A stretch of DNA of 64,000 nucleotides, taken from positions 1 to 64,000 of the IMG/VR virus record IMGVR_UViG_3300013233_000856; one strand, given 5' to 3'. Origin of the DNA: a virus. Made by a program: the position numbers and the translations under genes. The notes beneath the pieces are model-generated. The model was not told the origin of the DNA. It did not search any database and saw only the letters and a list, made by a program, of their open reading frames with translations. Positions 49,627 to 58,271 of the stretch are shown one piece after another (positions within the stretch are counted from its first letter, which is position 1; each line of letters begins with the position of its first letter).

Positions 49627-52494
49627 CTACTGGACAGTACTGGTGACTACACCGCCAGCCTGCAGAACCTCATCCGAGGAGAACGAAGCGTCAGTCCTGA
49701 GAACAACCAGATTGAGCTGTATGAACTCCGCTGTCCTTGTGGGCTTCAGGAAGAAAGCAACGTGAAGCTCATTCCGATCGATGCGCTCAGGCGTATTGTT
49801 CCGTTCGTCGCTCACCACCAGGAATCCGTTCAGCCCTCTCCTGGCCTGTATGTCGGCAAGGAAGGATTCGCTGACGTTCACCACGCGTGCCCGGGTGATC
49901 TCGTCGTTTGGCTCGAAGACGAACTGCCGGAGGAAGTTGATCGCGTTCTTCTTGATGAAGATCAGGAGCATCCTGACGTTCACCCGGTCTAGGGCAGACT
50001 GCTTGCGCTGGAGCGTCCGCTGTCCAAAGACCGTTATCCCGTCCTGTGGGAAGTTGACGATCGGATTGACCGCGTTCCCAAAGCCGTACATCAGGTCGCG
50101 CTCGCCCTGGGTGAGGTCGACCTCAGTGTCGAGCGGGGTGAGGAGCCTGCCCCTGGTGGTGCCGGCTGGGGCGAACCAGATCTCTGCATCGCGCTCGGTC
50201 CTAGCATAGACGCTACTGACCTGCCCACTGGGCGGGACGAAGATGGTCTCGCCGCTGAACTGGTCGAAGATCTTGAGCCAGGGATGGTAGAGTGCTCCGT
50301 AGCTGGAGTCGATGGAGTTGGCCAGGTCGCTGAAGAGTATGCCATTGTGCCAGTCGACGACCTGCTGGGCGCGGAGTCCGAATGGGCTGTCGACGATGAA
50401 GAGGCAGTCTCCGCGCCGTTCACACATCTGGAGGGCCTGCCCGATGACGGCTCCGGAGGTGACTCCGGGGATGACCAGGAGGGTGATGTCGAAGACCTCG
50501 GGATTCTGGAAGGCGAAGATTCCGGTCTCGAGGTTGGGGTTGCCTATGATGGCCCTGTCCAGCTCCGAAGAGAAAGCGGGGTCGGTTGGGATGCCGTTGG
50601 CCGCGCCGGTGAAGCCGCTCCTGTTGAACTCTCCGGGCACTCGGACCTCGAAGGAGGCGAGGTCGTTGACCGGGTCGTTGGCGAGGAAGGCTGGTCTCGG
50701 GATCCATTGGATGAAGGCGTTGCCGTTGGGGCCTCCGAACCTGGATCCGGCGTTGATCACGTTGCCGACGTAGCGTTCCTCTCTGGGGTCGAAGGAGACA
50801 TCGTCCACGGCGTCGACGGTGAGGTTGTTCTTGTCCTCGATGACGATGCGGAACCTTCCCGCAGCGTCGGTGCCGCCTCCTGTCTGGGTGAAGACCTGGA
50901 GGGTGACCTTGAAGTCGTCGATCCAGGTGCCTGCGCTCTTCGAGACGAACCAGCCCACTACGTTTTCATAGTAGATCGAGTCGGCGAGGCATTCGTCGCT
51001 GGAGGGGTCGACCTCGCAGGAGAGTGGCGAGGAGGGAGTGATGGTTCCGGACTCCGGGAGCAGGACGCGGGGGTCGTTGAAGACCTGGAACTCCCTGGTG
51101 TAGGGGAAGAGGATACCGAGCTCCTCGGCGAAACGGAGTGTCTTGAAGTGGGATCCGTCGGCCTGCATCTTGATGCGGTCGAAGCGGTTGTCGGAGGTGG
51201 TCTCGATGACGATCTGGACTTCGCCACCGGGGATGATGACGGTGAAGGCGTTCCAGAACCTGGTTCCGCCGTCGATTCCACCAAGGTGTATGGCGGAGGC
51301 TATCGCGGTGGAGGACTGGGCGAGCCCGACGGGGACGCTGAACTCGATCTCGGTGGTAGACTGCTGCCCGATGACCTCGACGTTGACCCTGTTGTTGCTG
51401 GTGGTGATGTCGTAGGGGCCTGCGGTGGTGGTGAGCAGGTGGCTGCGGGGGATGTCGAAGGCCCACAGAACCTGTCCGACCTCGAGAGCGAAGGCCTCGG
51501 TCCCGGTCAACTGGATGCTCTCTCCGGCGATCCTCGTGGTGAAGCAGACGGTCCCGTCCGCTTCTGCGACGGCGAGGTATGGGTCGGAGTCCGGGACGAG
51601 GGCGTTGACCGCGTCTGCGAAGGTGGTCGCGTCGGTGAAGGAGGACCCGTCGGCGAGGGAGTAGGTGGTTGCTCCTGCTCCGGCGACGAGGTCTGCCTCG
51701 ACGGCGAACGAGAGGTTGTCCGGTCGTACGGTGAAGGTGAAGGTGTCGTTGGCGGCGATGGGGACGGTCCCCGTGACGACGACCTTGAACAGGAGCCCCT
51801 GTCCGGCGTCGATCACTTCAGACTCGCCTGGGGTGGCGGACTCGACTAGGACGTCGGTGAGGACGGTGGCTCCGTCGGAGTTGCGGATGACGTCGAAGGT
51901 GGCTCCGTCAAGGAGGGAGCCGCCGGTGGTGGGGACGTCGCTGGTGATCAGGACGGTGAAGCTGTCGTCAATCGGTCCGGTGTAGCCGGCGAGGTCCACG
52001 AAGGTGAGGGTGGCTGAGGCCGGTCCGTCGGTTGGGGTGATCTCGACGTCGTTGTAGTCGATGTCGGTGACGAGGGCGGCGTGGAACTCGAGGGGATCGT
52101 CTGCGGTGATTACCCTGGTGCAGATCTTGCCGTTGTCGATGCCGGAGAAGACGGCTATACGCCCCCAGCCCTTGCCGCGGGCTCCGCTGTTGTCGATGCA
52201 GACGCTGGAGAGTTCCTCTGGCTGTCCGTCCTCGCACTCTACGCCGACCCGCATGATCCAGGCGCGGTTTCCCTCCTCGAAGTAGGAGAGGGCGGCGTAT
52301 CCGAGGAAGGACTCGGGAAAGGGTTCGCCGAAGACGTCGATGTACTGCTGGGCGTTGCTGACGAAGGTCGGCTCCTGAACCGGACCCTTCTTTGCAGTGC
52401 CGATGAAGGCCGGTGTGAGCGCTCCGGTGGCCGCTGGGACGATGCTGAGGTCGATCTCGCGGGGGAACACTCCGGGCGAAAGGAAGACGGGCAT
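49627..52494 (-). CDS. Tail sheath protein, T4 gp18-like
   Basis: 955 aa from MPVFLSPGVFPREIDLS (GAGGAG before the ATG). The N-terminus and the C-terminal domain (ITVFGQRTLQRKQSALDRVN, LLIFIKKNAINFLRQFVFEP, ELHVAFFLKPTRTAEFIQLN) are diagnostic of contractile sheath proteins. T4 gp18 is about 660 aa, so this one carries some 300 extra residues in the middle, beta-rich and acidic, likely surface-exposed. Sheath contraction drives the tube into the host. A candidate late promoter lies about 58 nt upstream. Confidence 0.95.
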   Translation of the reverse strand: MPVFLSPGVFPREIDLSIVPAATGALTPAFIGTAKKGPVQEPTFVSNAQQYIDVFGEPFPESFLGYAALSYFEEGNRAWIMRVGVECEDGQPEELSSVCIDNSGARGKGWGRIAVFSGIDNGKICTRVITADDPLEFHAALVTDIDYNDVEITPTDGPASATLTFVDLAGYTGPIDDSFTVLITSDVPTTGGSLLDGATFDVIRNSDGATVLTDVLVESATPGESEVIDAGQGLLFKVVVTGTVPIAANDTFTFTVRPDNLSFAVEADLVAGAGATTYSLADGSSFTDATTFADAVNALVPDSDPYLAVAEADGTVCFTTRIAGESIQLTGTEAFALEVGQVLWAFDIPRSHLLTTTAGPYDITTSNNRVNVEVIGQQSTTEIEFSVPVGLAQSSTAIASAIHLGGIDGGTRFWNAFTVIIPGGEVQIVIETTSDNRFDRIKMQADGSHFKTLRFAEELGILFPYTREFQVFNDPRVLLPESGTITPSSPLSCEVDPSSDECLADSIYYENVVGWFVSKSAGTWIDDFKVTLQVFTQTGGGTDAAGRFRIVIEDKNNLTVDAVDDVSFDPREERYVGNVINAGSRFGGPNGNAFIQWIPRPAFLANDPVNDLASFEVRVPGEFNRSGFTGAANGIPTDPAFSSELDRAIIGNPNLETGIFAFQNPEVFDITLLVIPGVTSGAVIGQALQMCERRGDCLFIVDSPFGLRAQQVVDWHNGILFSDLANSIDSSYGALYHPWLKIFDQFSGETIFVPPSGQVSSVYARTERDAEIWFAPAGTTRGRLLTPLDTEVDLTQGERDLMYGFGNAVNPIVNFPQDGITVFGQRTLQRKQSALDRVNVRMLLIFIKKNAINFLRQFVFEPNDEITRARVVNVSESFLADIQARRGLNGFLVVSDERNNTPERIDRNELHVAFFLKPTRTAEFIQLNLVVLRTDASFSSDEVLQAGGVVTSTVQ

Positions 52495-52551
52495 TTGTTT
52501 ATCTCCTCGTTCCGGCATTTGGCATTCAGCGTCTGCTGTCCGCCGAGACAT

Positions 52552-52562
52552 CCTATATTTGA
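52552..52562 (-). promoter_or_regulatory. Candidate late promoter of the sheath gene
   Basis: TCAAATATAGG on the minus strand, in the gap between the sheath start and the 96-aa gene. Identical to the element at 40277. Confidence 0.6.
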
Positions 52563-52657
52563 CGCGGCGGGCGCGCCACGGAACGGGAGAACGGACACCT
52601 CGGAGCGTGCCCTAAGGTGCCAATGTCTGGTACGGAAGGATTGTCCGTGGAGACCGT

Positions 52658-52948
52658 CTATTCCTGCTTGCTCCTGCCTACTATACGTATGCGCCCCTGC
52701 TTCTGGAGCCTGGTGATCTGGGAGCTCCAGATCCTGTCGGCGTCGAACAGATGATCCTGGCCGGGGCCAAGCCGGACGTCCTGTGCTCCGACGTAGAAGT
52801 CGGTGCGGTCGCCGTCCTGCTTCCTGGGCGGCTTGAGGTGAATGGGGACCAGCTGCTTGGAGACGTTCAGTATGCGAATCGTCTCCTTCTTCCTCGGTGC
52901 TCTGCGGGCCTTGATCTCGTCGACGGTCGGCGGTCTCTTCCTGGCCAT
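52658..52948 (-). CDS. Hypothetical protein, 96 aa
   Basis: Basic N-terminus (MARKRPPTVDEIKARRAPRK), then a compact beta/alpha domain. It lies upstream of the sheath in the tail module and just after a structural-type gene. Not recognised; a virion assembly role is likely by position. Confidence 0.68.
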   Translation of the reverse strand: MARKRPPTVDEIKARRAPRKKETIRILNVSKQLVPIHLKPPRKQDGDRTDFYVGAQDVRLGPGQDHLFDADRIWSSQITRLQKQGRIRIVGRSKQE

Positions 52949-52951
52949 CCT

Positions 52952-53830
52952 CTAGGCTCCTGTCCTCACGGAGACGACTGGAAGGTCGGACCTACCGGAG
53001 ACGGTCTCCAGCAGCGCACCCGAGGTCTCCTTCAGACTAGTTACTGTTCCGAGGATCGAGGGAACGACCTTCTCGGGCAGGGGCAGCCAGGCCTCCATCG
53101 AGACGCTGAAGTCCATGCGCTTGTTGGCGCGCTGGTCCGCCGGCACCTCGTCGTCCACGGCGACCGTCTCGCCGTTATACTTGAGGAAGACCGAGCCGCG
53201 AAGGTGCTCGTCCTCCACCATGAACTCAGCGGCGGGATGGAACCTCCGGCGGACCTGATAGTTGACGTACTCGAGGTCCCTCTTGTGCTCGCCCCATACG
53301 GACAGGGTATAGTTCACCAGGGCGGCCACCGGCCTGAAGGCCAGGGCGATCCTGCTGCAGTCGGAGTCGAGGAACCTCCTGGACATCCAGTGGAAGTGGG
53401 CAGGGCTGAACTTCTCCGGGTTGTGTGCGTCGTCGACCCTCTTTATGGACATGACGGGCAGGGTCACCCTTCCTAACCTGAGGTCCTGCGCCCAGACCAG
53501 GTATGGCCTATCCCCACCGGCAACCCGTACCTGCATGATCCTGGTCCCGTCCCTGGTGGGGACGGGCATTCCGGCGAAGTAGTTCTTGAGCCCCCTGTCC
53601 ATGGTCCGGTAGCCGACCGGCAGAATCTCCCGGACCTCCTGGGAGACGTCCACGTTCTGACGCTCGAACCATATGTCGTCCCTGGGGAGGGCCTCCTTGC
53701 CCAGGTCTCCGCGCTGCAGGATGGCTGGCCTCTGCTCCGGCCTTTCCTTTCCGTCGCGGGGGTCGAGGCGCTGGTCGGTCTCCCTCTGTGGGGTTCCGTT
53801 GTGCTGGAAGTTGAAGTCGTGTATGGGCAT
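52952..53830 (-). CDS. Probable tail completion / neck structural protein, 292 aa
   Basis: Residues 1-60 are polar; the rest is beta-rich with MDFSVSMEAWLPLPEKVVPS near the end, a pattern I associate with T4-like tail completion and sheath-stabilising proteins. Its N-terminus (MPIHDFNFQ) resembles that of the gene at 54150 (MPLHDFDYR). It precedes the sheath gene, as expected for such proteins. The exact role is uncertain. Confidence 0.72.
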   Translation of the reverse strand: MPIHDFNFQHNGTPQRETDQRLDPRDGKERPEQRPAILQRGDLGKEALPRDDIWFERQNVDVSQEVREILPVGYRTMDRGLKNYFAGMPVPTRDGTRIMQVRVAGGDRPYLVWAQDLRLGRVTLPVMSIKRVDDAHNPEKFSPAHFHWMSRRFLDSDCSRIALAFRPVAALVNYTLSVWGEHKRDLEYVNYQVRRRFHPAAEFMVEDEHLRGSVFLKYNGETVAVDDEVPADQRANKRMDFSVSMEAWLPLPEKVVPSILGTVTSLKETSGALLETVSGRSDLPVVSVRTGA

Positions 53831-53832
53831 TC

Positions 53833-54150
53833 CTACTCGCTTCCGCCGATGATCAGGTCGACCACGTGCTCAGGGTCGGACACCTTGGCGACTGCCTTCT
53901 CGACGGCGTGCGTCTCGTCCTCTATCTGCCTGGCGAGCGCGCCGTCCGGATCGTCCTGGGTCAGGGGGACCCCTGCAACGAATCCGTTCGGGCGGTAGGC
54001 CGTCCGTACGGGGAGCCTGTTGCCGGACTCCTTGACGACCTCGGAGGCGAACTCATCGGCTACCCCAGTGATGATGGCCCTCTTGAGGCGGCGGATATGC
54101 TCCCTGCCGAGGTCGAACATCTGCTGGGCGTTGTTGAGCTCGATGGCCAT
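53833..54150 (-). CDS. Hypothetical protein, 105 aa
   Basis: Helical N-terminus (QQMFDLGREHIRRLKRAI) and a mixed C-terminal half. Its ATG overlaps the stop of the neck gene upstream, and 2 nt separate it from the following gene. Not recognised. Confidence 0.68.
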   Translation of the reverse strand: MAIELNNAQQMFDLGREHIRRLKRAIITGVADEFASEVVKESGNRLPVRTAYRPNGFVAGVPLTQDDPDGALARQIEDETHAVEKAVAKVSDPEHVVDLIIGGSE

Positions 54151-54764
54151 CAGCTGTTCTCCTTGCGGAACTCGACGTCGACGGTGAGGTCTCCGGTCAG
54201 GTTCTCGACGACGCAGGACCAGTACAGCCAGCGGTACTTGAAGCTACCCGTGTCCGAGGGCCTGAGGACCCGGTACCGGTCGATCCTGTTCGACGGACCC
54301 TCGCGGAGGTCGGTCTCCTGCACGGCGAGGAGAGTATTGTGCGGGACTATCAGGACGTCTCCCTCGGAGACCATCCTCTTTCCGAAGGTGCGGAACACGA
54401 GCGACCTGGAGAAGTGGACTATGGTCTGGTTTGGTGTGTCCAGGCCCCACTTGGTGAGCTGGGACTCAGCGGGCTTGGGCACGAAGTAGCCCTTGATCTT
54501 GACGCCGTTCTCGTAGGTCGGGTCGGCGTCCTCGTCCCAGACCTCGTCGGCGTTGCCGCGGTTGCGCGTCCTGCGGTAGACGGTAATCATGGCACCGGAG
54601 ATGTTGCAGATCTCCTCCGAAAGGAGCTCGGCGTAGGCCAGCTCCGGCTGTCCATGGTCGAAGACGGACAGCGGTGTGAAGACCTGCTCGGCCTCGGTGC
54701 GCAGGTCGTCCCCGGCCTGGGCGGACACGAACTTCTGTCTGTAGTCGAAGTCGTGCAGGGGCAT
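54150..54764 (-). CDS. Probable neck/tail completion protein, 204 aa
   Basis: Begins MPLHDFDYRQKFVSAQAGDD. Beta-rich with YWSCVVENLTGDLTVDVEFR at the end. The frame is open much further upstream (to 55280), but that part runs antisense through other genes and was rejected. The candidate late promoter CTCAAACCTACA lies 32 nt upstream. Confidence 0.75.
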   Translation of the reverse strand: MPLHDFDYRQKFVSAQAGDDLRTEAEQVFTPLSVFDHGQPELAYAELLSEEICNISGAMITVYRRTRNRGNADEVWDEDADPTYENGVKIKGYFVPKPAESQLTKWGLDTPNQTIVHFSRSLVFRTFGKRMVSEGDVLIVPHNTLLAVQETDLREGPSNRIDRYRVLRPSDTGSFKYRWLYWSCVVENLTGDLTVDVEFRKENS

Positions 54765-54795
54765 CTCGTTCAAGCGTCTCCAGTCTGCTACCCAT

Positions 54796-54807
54796 GTAGG
54801 TTTGAGG
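54796..54807 (-). promoter_or_regulatory. Candidate late promoter of neck/tail gene
   Basis: CCTCAAACCTAC on the minus strand, 32 nt upstream of the 204-aa gene. Confidence 0.5.
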
Positions 54808-54880
54808 CCGCACGGAACGGACCATCGCGCTCCGGGCAGCCGGGTCGACCAGAAACCGTCCTTGGCGGACATCAGCGACA

Positions 54881-55423
54881 TCACTTGCTCAAGTACGCAC
54901 GGACACTGACCATGGCGTCCTGAAGCCGTTTCTCCCGCCCGTACTGGAACGTCCCGTCCGGTCGCCGGGAGGACCACAGGACGGTGCGTTCCTTGAACTC
55001 CAGTCTGAACTCTCGCCCGTCCGGTGCGCTCCACCACAGATGCACCGACCCGTCCCCGCATGGGCTCATGAACGGGAAGGGGAGCCCCAGCCTGCGGCTC
55101 TCGTTGCACAGGCTCCATGCACGTTGCCATTCGAAGGGCGGGATGGCCACTCCGCCTTCGTCGTCCCAATTGTCCCGCTGCGTATCGCGGGCAAGGTGCC
55201 GTAGACGGTTCCCTACGGCAAGGAATCCATGACCATCCCAACTCCCTGCGCTTCCATCCACCTGGAAGGAGCAAAGCCACTTGGACGACACCGCGACAGT
55301 GAAGTGCAGCATTCCACGCGCTTGACCCCTTCTATAGAAAAAGGTGGTAGCCGTCTGAGCGTGGTCTCTGCAAACGTCCTCTTCCGTGGCCACCTGTAGA
55401 TGACGTGCCAAGCTCCCGTTCAT
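54881..55423 (-). CDS. Hypothetical protein, 180 aa
   Basis: ATG 55423 follows AAAGGAGATGG. The second half (DNWDDEGGVAIPPFEWQRAW, later GDGSVHLWW and GREFRLEF) has the pattern of a widespread bacterial domain of unknown function found near toxin and mobile genes. It is divergent from the gene at 55524. Confidence 0.7.
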   Translation of the reverse strand: MNGSLARHLQVATEEDVCRDHAQTATTFFYRRGQARGMLHFTVAVSSKWLCSFQVDGSAGSWDGHGFLAVGNRLRHLARDTQRDNWDDEGGVAIPPFEWQRAWSLCNESRRLGLPFPFMSPCGDGSVHLWWSAPDGREFRLEFKERTVLWSSRRPDGTFQYGREKRLQDAMVSVRAYLSK

Positions 55424-55523
55424 GCCATCTCCTTTCAGCGACTGTGCCGTAAAGCCATGCGGGACAAACCATCTTTCCGGAACCCGGCGTACGATATCGT
55501 TGGGCCGGACTGAGAAAAGGAAA

Positions 55524-56153
55524 ATGAGCATCGTCCGTGACAGCCTATACTTCAGGAGGCTCAGGCGCGAGCTGGAGCATGCCGGTGCGGACGAGATCAG
55601 GCAACTGGTCGATGACCTGGCCGGCCTGCACGGCACGGAGAATCTGAGCAGCAAGCCCGTCCTCACCGGCCCGGAACAGTTCCTGCGGGCCTTCATTGAC
55701 GGCTGGTTGCCTAGGGCAGGTCCAAGGATCGCCAGGGTCAAGTCTGGAATCCTGCTCCGCATGGCGATCATGGACTGCATATCCACGACGTCCTGGTTGT
55801 TCTGGGAACACTGGAACGGAAAGGGCATCCTGTCAAGGAAGAACGTCGCGTTCTCCATGCTCGTCGACGGCCAGTGCCTGCACAAGGTACCCCGCAGACT
55901 GCGGGACGAGGACATCGAGGCCCTGGCTAGGATGTCGTCCATGCTGAAGACCTGGAAGGTACTAGTGCGCACTGCACGGACTCATGGCAAGTGGGAGGAG
56001 TGCGTCTGCATGGTGCCCTTCGACTGCGAGAAGGCATTATGGATCCTATCTAGCCACGAGATGTTCAGGAAGCAGTCTGGAGGTGATACGCCCGGACCAT
56101 GGCCCGTGTGCGTCGATCCAGTACAGGGAACGGCATCATGGGGTTATTCATAG
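55524..56153 (+). CDS. Hypothetical protein, 209 aa
   Basis: Start after GAGAAAAGG. Helical N-terminal 70 residues; the rest is mixed, with several Trp and Cys. It converges on the sulfotransferase gene, overlapping 10 nt. Not recognised. The 100-nt divergent gap upstream probably contains promoters for both sides. Confidence 0.68.
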   Translation: MSIVRDSLYFRRLRRELEHAGADEIRQLVDDLAGLHGTENLSSKPVLTGPEQFLRAFIDGWLPRAGPRIARVKSGILLRMAIMDCISTTSWLFWEHWNGKGILSRKNVAFSMLVDGQCLHKVPRRLRDEDIEALARMSSMLKTWKVLVRTARTHGKWEECVCMVPFDCEKALWILSSHEMFRKQSGGDTPGPWPVCVDPVQGTASWGYS

Positions 56154-57016
56154 AAGAGCTTCATCGTATCGGACGTGCCGGACAGGATCCTGCCGATCTC
56201 GGCGTCCGTCAGCCTACGCTTCCAGCAGTCGACGACCTCGCGGCTATTGCGGACGAACTCGTTCCTGCCGTCCGGCTCCGCCGGATTGTGCGGACCAGAC
56301 GTCTCGAGGATGCGCGCCTCCACCGCTGGCGTGAACTCTAGCTTGATACGACCATATATCTTCCTGTACTCCTCGACAGGGTTCAGGGAAAGATCCTCGT
56401 GCCTGACGAACGTCCACTCAGGATGCTTCCTCCTGTATCCGTCTACCACGTGATAGATGCAGTTGTACAGCAATATGCCCTGCGAGACTATGTCCTGCTT
56501 GCTGGAAGCGTGCCTCCTTATGTCGTCCTCGAACTTCTTCAGGAGGTGTTCCATCAGCAGCGGTTGCCTGATGAAGCCTGTAAAGTCATGCTGCCAGCCC
56601 TTCACCTTCAAGCTAGAGCAGAACGCCGCAGGGTGCCTGATCATGACCAGCACGTCCATCCCGAACGTCCTGGACAGCCAATCAGCCGAGAATATGGCTA
56701 TGGGATCCTTCATGATGGGCGTGAGGCCCCTTGCCATGACCGGAGCCAGGGTCCTACGGATGAACTCCTTGTACTTGTGCTCGTTGTCCCTGCAGACGTA
56801 CTGGAACCAGTTCTCGAAGGGGTTCATGACGGCACTTGGTCGGCGGCCTGGCCGGTGGGTCCTCGCCCGTGACCGCCTATCCGACATGCCGAGCTTGAAC
56901 GGCTCCTGAACATAGGACGTCCCAGGAGCGACTGCCAGCATCCTGCCTGCCCACGTGGTGCCAGACCTGTGTGCACCGGTGACCAGGATAGGTCTTGTGC
57001 CTCTCACCGACGCCAT
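56144..57016 (-). CDS. Sulfotransferase family protein
   Basis: 290 aa. The N-terminal ILVTGAHRSGTTWAGRML is the PAPS 5'-phosphosulfate loop, and VLVMIRHPAAFCSSLK near residue 125 is the 3'-phosphate-binding motif of carbohydrate and tyrosyl sulfotransferases. KDPIAIFSADWL and the WTFVRHEDL segment also fit. It would transfer sulfate from PAPS to a glycan or protein. With the window's glycosyltransferases it suggests a sulfated surface glycan, but the acceptor is unknown. Confidence 0.87.
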   Translation of the reverse strand: MASVRGTRPILVTGAHRSGTTWAGRMLAVAPGTSYVQEPFKLGMSDRRSRARTHRPGRRPSAVMNPFENWFQYVCRDNEHKYKEFIRRTLAPVMARGLTPIMKDPIAIFSADWLSRTFGMDVLVMIRHPAAFCSSLKVKGWQHDFTGFIRQPLLMEHLLKKFEDDIRRHASSKQDIVSQGILLYNCIYHVVDGYRRKHPEWTFVRHEDLSLNPVEEYRKIYGRIKLEFTPAVEARILETSGPHNPAEPDGRNEFVRNSREVVDCWKRRLTDAEIGRILSGTSDTMKLFYE

Positions 57017-57023
57017 AGGAATG

Positions 57024-57548
57024 TCAATCCAGGACCGGTGCCTCGTTGAATACCGTATCTATCGTGCGCCGCCCACGGACGTCCAATATCTCCAGGGCGT
57101 CCCCGTTCGGACGCAGGGAGGGGTCCTTGGTCGTATGGAACTCGTCACGCTGCGTCACGCACCCCGAGAAATCGAAGCCGGAACAGACGTCGCCGTCCGA
57201 GAACCCGCTGCGATCGTTCTGGGGCCTGGTCCTCGCGTTATCCTTCATGATGCGGTAGAAGTCAGCAATGCTGCTCCCAGGGCACTTGTCGCCGTCCGGT
57301 GGAGGACCGGCCGGCAGCTCCAGGAACCTACCCGTGCCGTTCGTCCCGGCAGGGAAGAAGGCCCGGACGACCCTGGCCCCGGGAATAAGGCGTAGGACGT
57401 CCTCGACCGGAATGACGGAGGACTTGCAGTCGATGTTCTGGAGCAGGGTAGTACCGGTGAGCGAGCTTATTGGCTCACAACCAGGCACTGACACTACGTT
57501 CCCCAGCCTGATCTCTAGCTTGTTTCCGACGTGTATCGCGGGACCCAA
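57024..57548 (-). CDS. Hypothetical neck-region protein, 174 aa, TTG start
   Basis: TTG 57548 was chosen because AGGAGGAACGAGG precedes it and the upstream stop is only 12 nt away. Beta-rich N-terminal half, then a Cys-containing segment (GDVCSGFDFSGCVTQRDEFH). It directly follows the neck C-terminal domain, where T4-like phages have another neck protein. Not recognised. Confidence 0.65.
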   Translation of the reverse strand: MGPAIHVGNKLEIRLGNVVSVPGCEPISSLTGTTLLQNIDCKSSVIPVEDVLRLIPGARVVRAFFPAGTNGTGRFLELPAGPPPDGDKCPGSSIADFYRIMKDNARTRPQNDRSGFSDGDVCSGFDFSGCVTQRDEFHTTKDPSLRPNGDALEILDVRGRRTIDTVFNEAPVLD

Positions 57549-57559
57549 CCTCGTTCCTC

Positions 57560-58228
57560 CTACCAGAGGTGAACTCCGAGGGGCTCGCCGAGCAGGATGG
57601 CGTCCTGGGCGGCCTTCTCCTTCTCGGTCTGTCCCTCCGTGCGGAGGGCGTCTCCGTTCAGGCTGAGATTGCCTCCGTCCGGAGCCGGGATGTTGCCGTA
57701 CTTGCTTCGGATGTTGCCGAGCATGATCTTGGCCTCGGCGACCAGGGCGCGCTTGAGGATCTCCCTGGCGGAGGGAGAGCGGAACCTCTGGACTGTCGGG
57801 ATGTACTCGATCACCACTGGGAAGCTGCCACGCGGGGTTGGGAACAGGCGGATCTTGTTGTCTCCCTTGACCTCCCACTGCCCCTCGGTCCCAAGGATGC
57901 GCTGGCTGAACTTCCGATAGTGTTGCAGCAAATGGAAGTCGGTGAGTATGTATTGTATACCGGTGACGTTCCCCACATTAAAAGATATATTGTGAACAAC
58001 GGAGATGTTTCCTACGTCCAGGCCAGCATACTCCTGCACTCCACCAAGGGCCCGGCATGCCCTGCGCCAAGCGGGACCATGCGTCACGTCGCCGGAGACG
58101 AGGTGCGCGAGCTCGTGCCGCAGGACGCCCACGAGACGGTCCAGGCCAAGCCTGGCGGACATGAAGACCGTCCAGTCACGCATGTCCGCCATGCCATGGG
58201 AATTCAGGTCAGTCAGGACGATACGCAT
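57560..58228 (-). CDS. SprT-like zinc protease domain fused to C-terminal half of a neck protein
   Basis: 222 aa. Residues 30-65 read LVGVLRHELAHLVSGDVTHG then PAWRRACRALGG, an HExxH...H zinc metalloprotease of SprT type. From about residue 82 the sequence changes to a T4-like neck (head-tail connector) pattern: NVGNVTGIQYILTDFHLLQH, YRKFSQRILGTEG, RLFPTPRGSFPVVIEYIP and PDGGNLSLNGDALRTEGQ. The matching N-terminal half lies 5 kb away at 63195-63899. Good AGGAGG site and a candidate late promoter precede the start. Confidence 0.75.
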   Translation of the reverse strand: MRIVLTDLNSHGMADMRDWTVFMSARLGLDRLVGVLRHELAHLVSGDVTHGPAWRRACRALGGVQEYAGLDVGNISVVHNISFNVGNVTGIQYILTDFHLLQHYRKFSQRILGTEGQWEVKGDNKIRLFPTPRGSFPVVIEYIPTVQRFRSPSAREILKRALVAEAKIMLGNIRSKYGNIPAPDGGNLSLNGDALRTEGQTEKEKAAQDAILLGEPLGVHLW

Positions 58229-58244
58229 GCCAACATCCTCCTGA

Positions 58245-58256
58245 ATAGGTTTGTCC
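58245..58256 (-). promoter_or_regulatory. Candidate late promoter of the protease-neck fusion
   Basis: GGACAAACCTAT on the minus strand, 16 nt upstream of the start and next to AGGAGG. Confidence 0.5.
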
Positions 58257-58271
58257 GGAAGGAGAGCACAG

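Noticed and set aside
50284-51849. 521-aa plus-strand frame opposite the sheath gene
   Set aside because: Gly/Val/Asp-biased antisense shadow of a certain structural gene.
54765-55280. N-terminal extension of the 204-aa neck/tail gene
   Set aside because: Runs through another gene; promoter element and the MPLHDF start support the short form.
57960-58228. C-intein on the second neck half, giving a proven split intein
   Set aside because: The HN-like residues near the junction are followed by Ile, and the upstream 80 residues look like an HExxH protease, so no C-intein can be claimed.
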